DNA of 64,000 nucleotides. Origin: Mallotus nudiflorus (lineage: Eukaryota; Streptophyta; Magnoliopsida; Malpighiales; Euphorbiaceae). Position numbers and translations under genes: made by a program. Below are positions 12,611-23,195 of the stretch, in pieces. The notes below the pieces were generated by a model that saw only the letters and a list, made by a program, of their open reading frames with translations, had not been told where the DNA came from and made no database searches. How positions within the stretch are numbered: position 1 is the stretch's first letter; each line of letters starts with the position of its first letter. Location of the stretch: contig CANTUR010000278.1 in assembly GCA_947683625.1 (NCBI GenBank), positions 62,001 to 126,000 on the forward strand, written 5' to 3'.

Positions 12611-12914
12611 TGTAGATGGCGAGGTTTAGCGGGCACCCAAGATGTTAGCAACCGTGACACTATTTTAGCTCAAGGCTCTAGAGAACACACTAACAATTGT
12701 CATAAAGACATGGTGTGGAGATGAGGAGTCGCCACCTAGGGTAATAACTGGGACAAATCAAAAAATGGTGATACTCGATTCCCTAAAAGAAAGCCAACAC
12801 CAAAACCAAGATATTCTAGTTATAGAATACTAACTTCTTTCAGTCTCGTGTTCTTTTAGAATTACTTTATGAATTACTATCTTACTCTCTATTTACATGT
12901 TATTTCATATAAAC
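12611..12914 (+). repeat. Conserved 3' noncoding block of the Tat family, left part
   Basis: It starts TGTAGATGGCGAGG and includes GATGAGGAGTCGCCACC. The same block occurs in reverse orientation at 30040-30240 beside Tat element 2, in both cases just 3' of integrase, so it belongs to the family. It is cut at 12914 by the solo LTR and resumes at 14385. Confidence 0.7.
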
Positions 12915-14384
12915 TATTGACCATTTACATGATCAAATTCTAAAAATTTTGGACTTTGACAAATAATTTTTATACTAATAATTTCAATTAAGTGTGTAGG
13001 GAATTATATACCAAGCATATACACTTTTGGATGAATAGTGACTTTTTGGGCAAATTGAACCTCTAAGATTCAAGAAGGCTTTTCATATCTTTAGAGCTCT
13101 TAAATGAGAAAATGAGCTTCTTCACATTTGAATTATACATCTTGAGCTTTCTGAATTTTTTTTATTTGTTAAAATCCAAATTTTGAGTCAAAATCCACAT
13201 ATACGTCTGCCATCTCAAACTGCACATCTCTTAGTATTTTGGACATATCTTGAGCTAAAGAAGTCCAATTAAGGTGATTAAAAATGATATGAAAATATAA
13301 ATAAAATATCTACAAATTTTATGAAAAAAGTATGGGCAAATTAAAATTTCTTTAGGAGAAAATAACGGCTTCAACTTGTGTATAGCTATCTGATAATATT
13401 TTGCATTTCAGATTGTATAACTCTTAGTATTTTGGACATATCCTGAGATAAAAAAAGTTCAATTTAGGTAATTAAAAATTATATGAAAAGATAATTAAAA
13501 TATCTACAGATTTCATGAAGAAGGTATGGGCAAATTCAAATTTCTTCATGATCAAATCACGACTTCAATTTAGGTATAGCTGTCTGACCGTAGTCTGCAT
13601 TATAGATTGCAAAACCCTTAGTATTTTGGACATATCTTGAGTTAAAAAAGTCTAATTTAGGTGATTAAAATTAATATGGAAAGCTAATTCAAATATCTAC
13701 AGTTTGTATGAAGAAAGTATGGGCAAATTCAAAAGTCTTGAGGAGCCAATCATGGTTTCAATCCATGAATAGCTGTCCGACAGCATCACTCTCAATGATT
13801 CAAAATATAGACGTTGGACACATCATTTGCACCTCCAAAAACTATATTTTTTAGTATAAATACCTCTAAAGCTGAATGGAAGTTAAGAAACTTGTTTATC
13901 ATTCATTATTTCTTAAGCATTCATTGAGCTCTCAAATTCTCTTAAACAATTCTTTGTTTGTATAACTCTTGTGAGAGTTGGGTGTGTGTTAGAAATAGAA
14001 TTTCTTTTCATTTTAAATCTTAGGTTAGATTAGAAGGGATGTGAGATTTATTTCTAAACGAATTGGTTTAAGTGTTGTCCATTGAAACACTTAGATTTTG
14101 GTTTTTTTGAGTGATCTTTGAAAACTCATATTGTAAGGTTATAAGTGTGAGACATAAAAGTCTCGTATAATCTTAATCTTATGAATAAGATTATGCGTGA
14201 TTGAAAATCTTAACTCGGGGATAAGTTAGGTGGAGACGTAGGATTGTTGTAGAATCCGAACTTCTTAAATCTTTGTGTTCTTCATTCTTCATTCTCAACT
14301 TCTATTTAATTCTTGCAAAGAATTCTTTTAATTTCTCATTTTTATTTGATAGTCCTATTCACCCCTCCTCTAGGACTCTTTTCA
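12915..14384 (+). mobile_element. Solo LTR of a second LTR-retrotransposon family, TSD TAAAC
   Basis: A 1470-bp LTR nested in the Tat 3' block. TAAAC lies on both sides (12910-12914 and 14385-14389). The right end is ...CTCTTTTCA; the left start reads TATTGACC, probably a decayed TG. A TATA-like TAGTATAAATACC occurs near 13850, followed by a T-rich leader ending CCTATTCACCCCTCCTCTAG, a common LTR-end motif. Removing it and one TAAAC restores a sequence that lines up with the uninterrupted Tat copy near 29930. It has no internal domains; the lineage is uncertain. Confidence 0.75.
13200..13810 (+). repeat. About 194-bp tandem repeat inside the solo LTR
   Basis: The segment TTAGTATTTTGGACATATC recurs at 13231, 13424 and 13618 (spacing 193 and 194), each followed by GTATGGGCAAATT-like text and a TATAGCTGTC-type end. 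A fourth partial unit starts near 13755. These lie just upstream of the TATA-like box, where LTR enhancer repeats often sit. Confidence 0.85.
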
Positions 14385-14389
14385 TAAAC

Positions 14390-16040
14390 CCTTATTAAAA
14401 CAATTAACTCCAAGCAAACTAGTCATGAAATATACAAGTAAATAATGCATTCATTTAGATCACAATCCCTAGGTTAGTCTAATCTACATTAATTTTAATT
14501 AAATGAGCTAAATCTACATGTTTTAATTTACAAGTGAGCCTAAAGATTAAAGGGCCTAATTCTTATTTAATTTTAATTAAGTGATCCTAAGTTTATTTAT
14601 TTTAATTCTAAGAATGGGCCTAAATCTACAAATTATGAAGTATTTAAACCGGTAGACCTAGTTCTACATGTTTTAATTCTAAAGTGATATTAAATCTACA
14701 AATTATGGAAAAGGGCTTAAATTAAATAAGCTAAATCTAAATTAATTAAATTAAACTAGGTGGGCTTATATCTAAATTAACTTAAATGGGTATAAGTTAT
14801 CTCTACCCTAAGTCTAATTAATTATGGGCCTAAAGATGTATTTTAATTAATTAAACCTAAAAAACCTAAATTTATTTAAATGGGTTAGATCCTATCATGG
14901 GCTTAAGGCCCAAAGCACATAAAAAAAAGGAATAAATAAGCCCAAAAACAATAAGAAATATCAAAACAAGCAAATAAAAGATCAAATAATTTATTTTAAT
15001 TTATTCTAAAAACCCTAATTTAATTAACATGCAACTTAAATTAATCTACTTCCTCCATTGATTTTAATTAGGGTTTACCAAATTGAACCTAATTTACTAA
15101 TTAATTTTTTATGAACAAGAGAACTAAATTTTCATTATTCCCACTATTGGAGCTATTACAAAATCTACGAAAATAATAAAGAAAATAAAATTAAAATACA
15201 ACCCTTAAGAAGACAAATTAAACAAATTCAAAACCTAAAAAATAAAATAAACTAAACTAAACTAAACACAGCAAAATAAAATAAAATTGGGATCTTGACT
15301 CTTGGCTTTCATTCATGGATTCTCTATGAGTTTCCTTGGTTCAATCATGTATTTATCACTAGAATCATGAAACACAAAGAATAAAAAAAAAGAAAATAAT
15401 ATTAGAATTAATGAACAAAGAAAATAAAATAATGAAAATAAAACTTCAATAAAAAATGCAAAAATAATAAAATAAAAAATAATAAAAATAAAATAACAAT
15501 ATAAAAGAAAGAACTAATAAAAAGAAAAGAGTAGAAGATGAATAAAGTTGTGCAGATGTTGTTTGAATGCCCCTCAGACTAGGATTTCATCATTTTGAGA
15601 AAATTGACTCTGCACTTTCTTGATTTCTGAACTTTTGAAAAGGACGCACTTTTTTTTTCTTTTTTTTAAAAAAAAAGGTTTTGAAAAATGACAGTATCAG
15701 GTTAGGTCTTCTCTATTTTTTCTTAGTCAACCTCTATTGCAGTAGTTGATTAGAGTTTTTTTTTACCCAGTTCCCCCCCCATTTTTTCTCTACCAATCTT
15801 CTCTTTTTATATTCCATTCCTAAGCTAACCTCTTACATAATCATAAGAGTTACGTGATCACAGTAGCTCTGATCTCTCCCTTCCCAAAAAAATAAGATAA
15901 GAATTTTAACTTAAAAAAAGAAGATTATACGCGTAAGAGACGCATACTAGACCGAAACCTACAAATAAATACTCAAATCAATTTATTTATAAATTAAATT
16001 TGGACCAATCACAATGAGAAAAAAAAATTTACTGAATTTT
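14390..16040. other. AT-rich 3' region of Tat element 1, no gene seen
   Basis: Low-complexity sequence with recurring short phrases such as GGGCCTAAATCTACA and TTAATTAAATGAGC (14480-14900), A-rich DNA (15120-15540) and a T/C-rich patch (15650-15800). No coding signal was recognised on either strand. Confidence 0.5.
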
Positions 16041-16046
16041 TTTTAG

Positions 16047-16135
16047 CGCCTCGGCATTCCAAAATGTCAATCGGCATTGTGTAATGTTGATTGGCATTAT
16101 GTAATGTCAATTAGCATTATATAATGTTGGTTGTA
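16047..16135. repeat. Short palindromic repeats, left group
   Basis: Four degenerate copies of ATTGGCATTATGTAATGTCA. The unit is close to self-complementary (ATTGGCATTA with TAATGCCAAT). A second group lies at 17876-17945. Confidence 0.7.
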
Positions 16136-16439
16136 CATTTCTAAATATACCCCTGCAAAAGTCAAAATTTCACAATTAAACCAAAAAAATGTTGCAATTT
16201 AGTCATTGAAATCGCGAAACTTAACACTAGAGGTCAATTTTTTATTAAATTGTCATCATATAGGCTTTTATCGCATTCATGCACAATTGCATCATAATAT
16301 TGGGTGTTTACAGTTGCCCCCCTTTATCACTATTTGCTTGACAAATTGCAGCAAAGAAATAAAAGCACACAATTTCGAAGGAAGGAATTAGGGTACTTAA
16401 TTGTATCCTAATTGATGGATTGATGCTTAAATTGCTGTG

Positions 16440-17060
16440 CAATTTTTAAGCAAGATACTATGTTTAGCATGTTTCACTATATTTCTTATAGAATGTCTAG
16501 TAAGATATATGCAAATGAGTTTCACTATATTCCTTGTGGGATGTTTAATGTTTCATGATTTAAGAACATGTTATAGCTCATGTGGAACGTCTAACAATAA
16601 TACCATAAGTACTATGTAGTGTTTGGCGAATTGCACTATATTCCCTTTTGGGCATCTAATGACAATGGATTTCATTATATTCCCTGTGAGATGTTTAACG
16701 AAATATATGTAATAATTATTGTTATATTTCCTATGGGACGTTTAGTGATTTATGATTTTTTTTAAAAAAATATGCTATAGTTCCTGTGGAACGTCTAGTA
16801 ATCTATGATTTAAAATTTTCCTATATTCCCTATGGGACGTTTAGTGATTCGTGATTTGAAAAATGTGCTATAGTTCATGTGGAACATCTAGCAATGATAC
16901 CATAACTACTGTGTAGTGTCTGGTAGATTAAAAGATTTGAAAATTCATATTATAACTATTTTGTAGCATATAACATATTGAATTTAAAATTCATATTATG
17001 ACTACTGGGCAGTGCATAACGAAATAGTCTGAAATTTCTATCACAACTACTGTGCAGCAT
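16440..17060 (+). repeat. Degenerate minisatellite with a unit of about 50 bp
   Basis: About nine diverged units of the form CTATATTCCCTATGGGACGT followed by TTAGTGATTTATGATTTG, from about 16460 to 16900, then three units built on ACTACTGTGTAGTG (16900-17060). The unit carries CCCTATGGG or TTCCTGTGGAA, a short dyad. No open coding frame runs through it. Confidence 0.75.
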
Positions 17061-17875
17061 ATAACAAAACAAATTTAAAATCCTTGATAAAAAATAATGA
17101 TGCATGTAAAATGCAAAAGTCAAATTTTGTAATTATATTTTGTATTATGTACTTGACAAAGGATTCAAAATTTTAATACAGACTAACAATGTATTTAATA
17201 ATGTTGTGAATTATTAATTAATGATATGAATTTCATGAGTTAATTATAAATGGACCAAATTGTAAGCAAGAAATTTGAACTTGAATGCAAGCAAGTTTTG
17301 GTGGATCAAATTGGATATTTTTCATCATATATACTTCACTTTTGCATGTCAAGTTCCATTTCTCATTTCATCTTCATTTTCTTTTCCTTTCATTTTGCAT
17401 TGATTTTTTCTTTCTTTGATTACTTTATTATTTGATGTCCAATTTGCAATCCGTTAGATCCTATGGTTGCCTGGGATACAGACCATATAGGGGAGCAGAA
17501 ATTCCAACAGATCCAATTATTCTATCTCCCCATTTTTCTTAGAATAGTCTTGAACTTTGAGAAGGCTCCACCATCCTCCTTTTGACTTACCTACATCTCC
17601 ACAGGTGTACAGATGTGGGTAATGAGGTAATATTTCATCATTTCTATTTATTTTTTCAAAAAATTATTTATAAAGTTAGTAATTAGAATCAATTTTAGAA
17701 TGCAAATTAGTATGCACATTATTTAAATTAAATTAGAAACTGGTAGAAAATGCATGAAAATTTGAAATTAAATCCTGAAAATATGAAAATTTTAGCTTGG
17801 GTTTGCCATATGTCCAATGGAATGTTTGGAATCTTGATCAGAAGTCCAGATTTTCAATTGCCATCCCATTTTTTA

Positions 17876-17945
17876 TTGGCATTTCCTAATATCGATCGAC
17901 ATTACGTAATATCGATTGGCATTATGTAATGCCAATCGACATTCC
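17876..17945. repeat. Short palindromic repeats, right group
   Basis: Three units matching the 16047-16135 group, including the near-perfect palindrome ATTGGCATTATGTAATGCCA plus AT. The two groups bracket about 1.7 kb that contains the minisatellite. Confidence 0.7.
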
Positions 17946-17979
17946 ATTTTATTAACCAAAAAATTTAATTATTTATTTA

Positions 17980-18660
17980 TTTTTATTCTTGAATTTCATC
18001 CAGCAACCGATGAAAGTCACGAGCCATTTTCACATAGCTCGAGAATTATTTCACGGGTTACCAATGAATGTGGCACAACTGATGGCCTCAAGTTTCAGAC
18101 AATTCATCACTACGCTTCTGATAGTTCGGGGCTAATCTGACTGCTATTCTCTATTTTCTTTGATTGAGAGGTGGATGGACACCACCCACACTTTTCACAC
18201 TCATATAAGGGTATTGACTATTTCTCCTATGATCTTTTTTGTCATTAATGGGATTGCATTCGGAGGAACTCCTATTCCTTTTGACATTAGTTATTGTGAT
18301 CTTCCTAAAGATGCATGGAGTCAGTACGTGTGTAACTTGATTGGGTTCGTCCCGATGTGGAAGAATTGAAAAAATGTTCTCCTTTCATCTCTAGTCAAGG
18401 GATTCAAATGTATGCCCACTGTTACTCCCTATCAAATTGCTCAGAAGGCGAGGTGTCTCCTCCTTATACTATTAGGCATGACTCTTTTTTACGAGATTGG
18501 TCACGAGGTCAGCATTGCTTTACTTGGCCCCCTTTGTGACTTAGGTTGAGTTATTACCCTTGATTGGGGATCTACTACATTAGCCTATCTTTACGGCAGA
18601 CTATATACCATTTGTAAAAGTGCTATCATGATGTGTGGCTTTTGGCATGTCTTGGATGTA
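17980..18660 (+). pseudogene. Plant mobile domain (PMD) protein remnant in the Tat 3' region
   Basis: Across frames the plus strand reads LIERWMDTTHTFHTHI (18155-18205), then FFVINGIAFGGTPIPFD and DLPKDAWSQYVCNLIGFVP (to 18355), and further on LDWGSTTLAYLYGRLYTICK with MMCGFWHVLD (18560-18657). These match the order of the plant mobile domain: a VERWRPETHTFH-like start, a TLxDVxxLLGLxxxG-like middle, and a WGSAxLAxLYRxLC-like end. PMD occurs in host MAIN/MAIL proteins and in several transposon groups. Frameshifts and stops break it. It lies upstream of the Tat LTR-like end at 18691, so it may be an accessory cargo of the element. Confidence 0.6.
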
Positions 18661-18690
18661 TGTTCTTCTTCTTCTTCTTCTTCTTTTGCA

Positions 18691-19025
18691 TGTACATCCA
18701 AAATAATTAGGAAAGGATTCCCAAACGAGGTAACTCTCGGATAGGAAGAAACACTCTCCTAATAGGCATAGGACTTTCATAAAAAAGGAATCATATTCTT
18801 CTCAGGTTTGAGTTTCACTATCCTTATAAATACGACCACATATCCCTCATTCTCATTCATTCTATTCTCTCATACTCCTTACTCTCTTTATCTCTCTAAA
18901 AAACTCTCTCTACATTCTCTGACTTAGACATTTGAGGGTTTGTGGGGATCTTCCTCACTTCTCACCTTACTCTTCTTTTATCTCTCGTAGGGTTCTAACT
19001 TAAGAGTTTCAAAAACAAGTTATCA
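18691..19025 (+). repeat. LTR-like end of Tat element 1
   Basis: It starts TGTACATCCAAAATAATTAGG and ends ...AAAACAAGTTATCA at 19025. It matches in reverse the 5' LTR of Tat element 2 (35445-35780), including CTATCCTTATAAATA (TATA-like), CTGACTTAG and GGGTTTGTGGGGATC. No primer-binding site follows 19025, so it is a 3' or solo copy. A TTC run precedes it where a polypurine tract would be expected, so the left limit is approximate. Confidence 0.7.
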
Positions 19026-22000
19026 ATAATCATCAACTAGAAACAAGTAAACTCATGTAAATAATTATACCTAGTATCTTGAATTGCTTTGAATTTTAGG
19101 TATCCTCTCCACTTTGTAATTGATACTACCACCAACTCTTTCACTTCCTTTTGTCACAAAAAAAAAAAAAAAAACTCTTTCACTTCCTCGATGTATTTTA
19201 AAGTGGGAATTCTTTTTTAGACTACCACTTACTTTTACAATATGTCATCCCAAAAAAATTATATTTTATAGGTTTTAAAGTTTTAGTAATTTTTCATTCC
19301 CTATTCCATCAATTAGGAAGAATTGTGACATTAAAATTAATTATCCCCTTTTGTATTAAACTATCATCCCATATTTCATCAATTAGAAAGAATTGGGAAC
19401 ATTATCATCCCCTATTGTATTAACACAATCTTCTCCTATTCTATTAATTAGGAAAAATCAAGGACACTATAATTAATCATCCTCTATTATATTAAATAAA
19501 ATATTAGAGGATGGCATATTTTGCTGTGTACCCTAAAGTGGTCCCCTAAAATCATTTTTTTTTTTTGTAGTGTCTTATGGCTAAGTAGATCGTTACGTAT
19601 TTGAATTTTGATACATAAACAAATATAAATTTAACATTAATATAATTAATAATTATATTTTTTATTAAAATTTTTGATAAAAGAGTAACCTTCAAAAACG
19701 TTAATGAATATTGGTAGTAAGTTTATATAGTAATTTATTTTGATAAATAATTATTGCCCGTGTATTATACGATTAAAGGATTTTGCTATCTTTTATTGAC
19801 TTTTATTTATTTTCATTTTTTATATTACTTCATGAACATTCCTAGTCCTTTTATATATATATATATTAATATTAATTTGGATGTAATGGGCAAAAATTTG
19901 CATTTTATGGCATCTCCAACCCAAAACATTAAATAATTGCAATTTCTGTACTATTTTGATGTTTGTACAGTAATTTAATTTCTAATCCATAATACCAATT
20001 TTCACAGTATAGAAATATTCATTTTATATTTTTTTTATATATTTTATTTTTATTAATTCCTTACTTTTTATTAACTTTAAAAATTATACCCATACTTTTT
20101 ATTTTGTACATATTCATCCAATTTAAATATTATTAATATTTATTTATAAATATTATATAATTAAATTTTATAATTATATTAATAAAAATATAATTAAATT
20201 ATGGATTATCTTAATTCATTAAATTATTTTAATGATTATTTTGATAACATTGGTGGATTTGGAATTGGTCTACCAGATTATTAAAATATTTGATAGTTAT
20301 GTAGTATTTTGTAGTAATTGTGTGATGTTTTAAGATTTATGCAACATTTTTAATATTTATGTGATGTTTGATAATGTATTCAATATTTTATTATATATAT
20401 TCATGTGAATATAATATGTACATATAATTAATAATATATTTAATTAATAAAAATAATTATATTAATTTTGAAAATATAAACAATAATACATTCAAAGAAT
20501 TTTATATTCTTTAATTAAAAAAGTAACAAAATAATTTCTCATGAAAAGGAAACTAAATTAATGTAAAATTGAAATTGGTCTCAAATATTACACATGTAAA
20601 AGTATACAACTTATTTTGTTAATAACCAAAAAAAAGAAGTGAACAATATTTGATGTTGGTGAGCACTATTACAAAAATTATTTGGTTTTACTATTACAAA
20701 AATGAAGTAAATTGGTTTTAAAAGTTGATAGATTTGAAATTCAAAATTAAACACACCCTTATTGATTTCTTATTGCTGACGTTATTGTTCCTATTTGAGA
20801 TTTGAACAAGGGCTGAACATCAAGCCAGTTCAAAACTATCCTCCTTCTCACGCCTTTTGAATCAAAGCAAAAACTTAAATCAAACAGAATGGGAGAAAAA
20901 AAAAAGAGAGGAAAATATGAAGAAAAATAATATTATTTTCTTTCTCTTATTTTCCTTTCTTGTGTTTGGATTTGAAAGAAAATAATATAGGAAGAAAAGA
21001 AAATTATGATATATTTTATATTGGGAAGGTAAAATATTTTAAAAAAGAAAATAAATATATGATATATTTATTATTATGTTAATGTACTAAAATAATGAGT
21101 AAATAAACAAATTATACAATAAGAGTAAAATTATAAAATGAAAATAAATAGTACAATTTTTCCTCTCTTTTTTTTCTTTTTCTCTCCAAATTGGAGAGAT
21201 AATATAGAAGGAAAAATAACATCAACTTTTCTTCCTCAGTTTATTTTTCTCCCTCATTTCAAATATGAAAAAGTAGAATCCCTCCCCTATTTTTCTCCTC
21301 CATTTTTTATGCTCCCTACTTTTCTCTTATTCCAAACATAGGCAAAGTGTCTAAGATATTTTGCAGAAACTGTAGATTTTATTGTTGGAGTGATTTGATA
21401 ACAGCACAAAGTTGATGTGTGTGTTGTAGCTACGTACATCATATATTTTTGGCTATTTTTTAAACTTCATTGTCTTCCCAATTAATGCAATTTCGGAAAG
21501 ATATGTTCAGCTTCTTGTCCTATTTTGGTACTTCAAGCATACGTCAATTTTTGTTGCTACCAAGATATTTACTTCATTTTCCCTTTGATTTGTTTTCCAG
21601 TCATAATAGACTATAATATCTCTTTACATGCATTTTATAATTTTTTTAGAACAATTAGATTGCCGTATAAATAATTAAAGAAAAAACAATTTGCTCAATG
21701 ATACATCAACTGAGCAGTGTTACCATTGATTCAATATTTAATACAATAAAACTAAAGTTAAATGAAGTAATATGAAACTCCGCATATATATAATTAATTA
21801 GTAAATAATATTCCCTTAGTTTTAAAATCATTACGCAATATTTGCAAAAAAGTTCTTAACTAGCTTGAATTGTATGAGACATAGTTATTATGACTATTAT
21901 TCTTTTATCGAAATATCTAAAATATCGCATTTTATTAGTAAATTTTTAATAAGTCACATGCCAAAAGTTCAATAAATAAATAATATATTTTTCTACAGTT

Positions 22001-22980
22001 TTAAAAGGTTATAAGTTGAATATAATTTAATCATGATAGGGTAGTGAAAGTCTCTCTTATATATTAAAAAAAAAAGTTATGATATAATTTAATTTATCAC
22101 TTACATTGGGCACATTAATTACCAATTAAAGATAAAAGTGAAATCATAAAAATTAGGGATAATGGTTAATTGTACAATAACTTTACTCTTTTTTGTCAAT
22201 ATATCCTTATTTTTAATGAACTTTATATTTTCTAGCAATTTTATCCAGAGTCAAATTGACATGTATTGATATTGACATGATATTTCGACATATAAATATA
22301 CCTGCTAATATAGAATTAGATTTTAAAAAAAACTTTTCTATCTTTAACTTCACTTATTTTTACAAATATATCCTCAATTTTTTCATAGTAATATATTCTT
22401 TTAACTCTATTTAATATCAAAATTATTACAAAACTTTCATTAGTCAAGAATGTAATTCAAAAATGACAAGTAAATAAGATTTCTTGACTGATAATATAGT
22501 TATTAAAATAATAAAATATAAAACTATTCCACCTCAAATATATATCTATTATTTGACTAATTATACATTATTTTTAATATGAGAAGAAAATTAGAATTAA
22601 TTTGAATATTTTACCCTAAAAATATGCTACTTTTTTCTATCAATATTATAAATCATTTCAATTTTAGCCAATTTCAAATCATATATAGATATCTATAGAA
22701 ATTTATGTTATGTGATCAAAAGGTCATGTTAAGATTTAATATTTATGTTAATATTTTGTTCCACTAATTTCATATCAGCATATATATTTACATGTGGGCA
22801 TACCAAGTCAACATCACCAATTTGAGTGTGGATAAAATTAATATGAAATGTAAATTTAGGTTCTTCTTTTCAAAACAACATTAATATATTCTTAATTTTT
22901 TTAAATAAGGATAAAATAAAACGAATTGTTTTTCTAAGACAACATATGCACAGAAAAGCTGGGAGTAGCTTAACATTTAG
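19026..22980. other. AT-rich intergenic DNA upstream of MATE gene 1
   Basis: No gene found. It holds three to four degenerate units of about 70 bp built on CCCTATTCCATCAATTAGG (19290-19510), a segment with GGCATCTCCAACCCAAAAC at 19910 that resembles MITE ends but has no partner found, and a T/C-rich and A-rich pair around 20890-21340. The remainder is unremarkable AT-rich sequence. Confidence 0.5.
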
Positions 22981-22982
22981 CA

Positions 22983-22997
22983 ACTTGGTATAAATTT
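22983..22997 (+). promoter_or_regulatory. Possible TATA box of MATE gene 1
   Basis: CTTGGTATAAATTTATC lies about 205 bp before the chosen ATG at 23196. A second TATA-like TTTATATATAG at 23152-23162 is too near the ATG to serve that start easily. Weak evidence in AT-rich DNA. Confidence 0.3.
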
Positions 22998-23195
22998 ATC
23001 TTTCAAGGTAATCATGTACATTCATGACTAACAAGTAATGTAATTATTATCCGAAGAGCTTCGCATGTGAAGCACAGGCCAAAGACTTATAGAAATCTGA
23101 AAACCCACAATGGAGCAGCTTTCATAAAGAAAGACCATTATCTACTCGTACATTTATATATAGAAAGAGCCTGTTACGAGAAAGATATACATGCG

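Noticed and set aside
23067..23195. Upstream in-frame ATG for MATE gene 1
   Set aside because: The extra 43 residues do not resemble MATE N-termini, and a TATA-like site lies within the stretch; kept as an alternative only.
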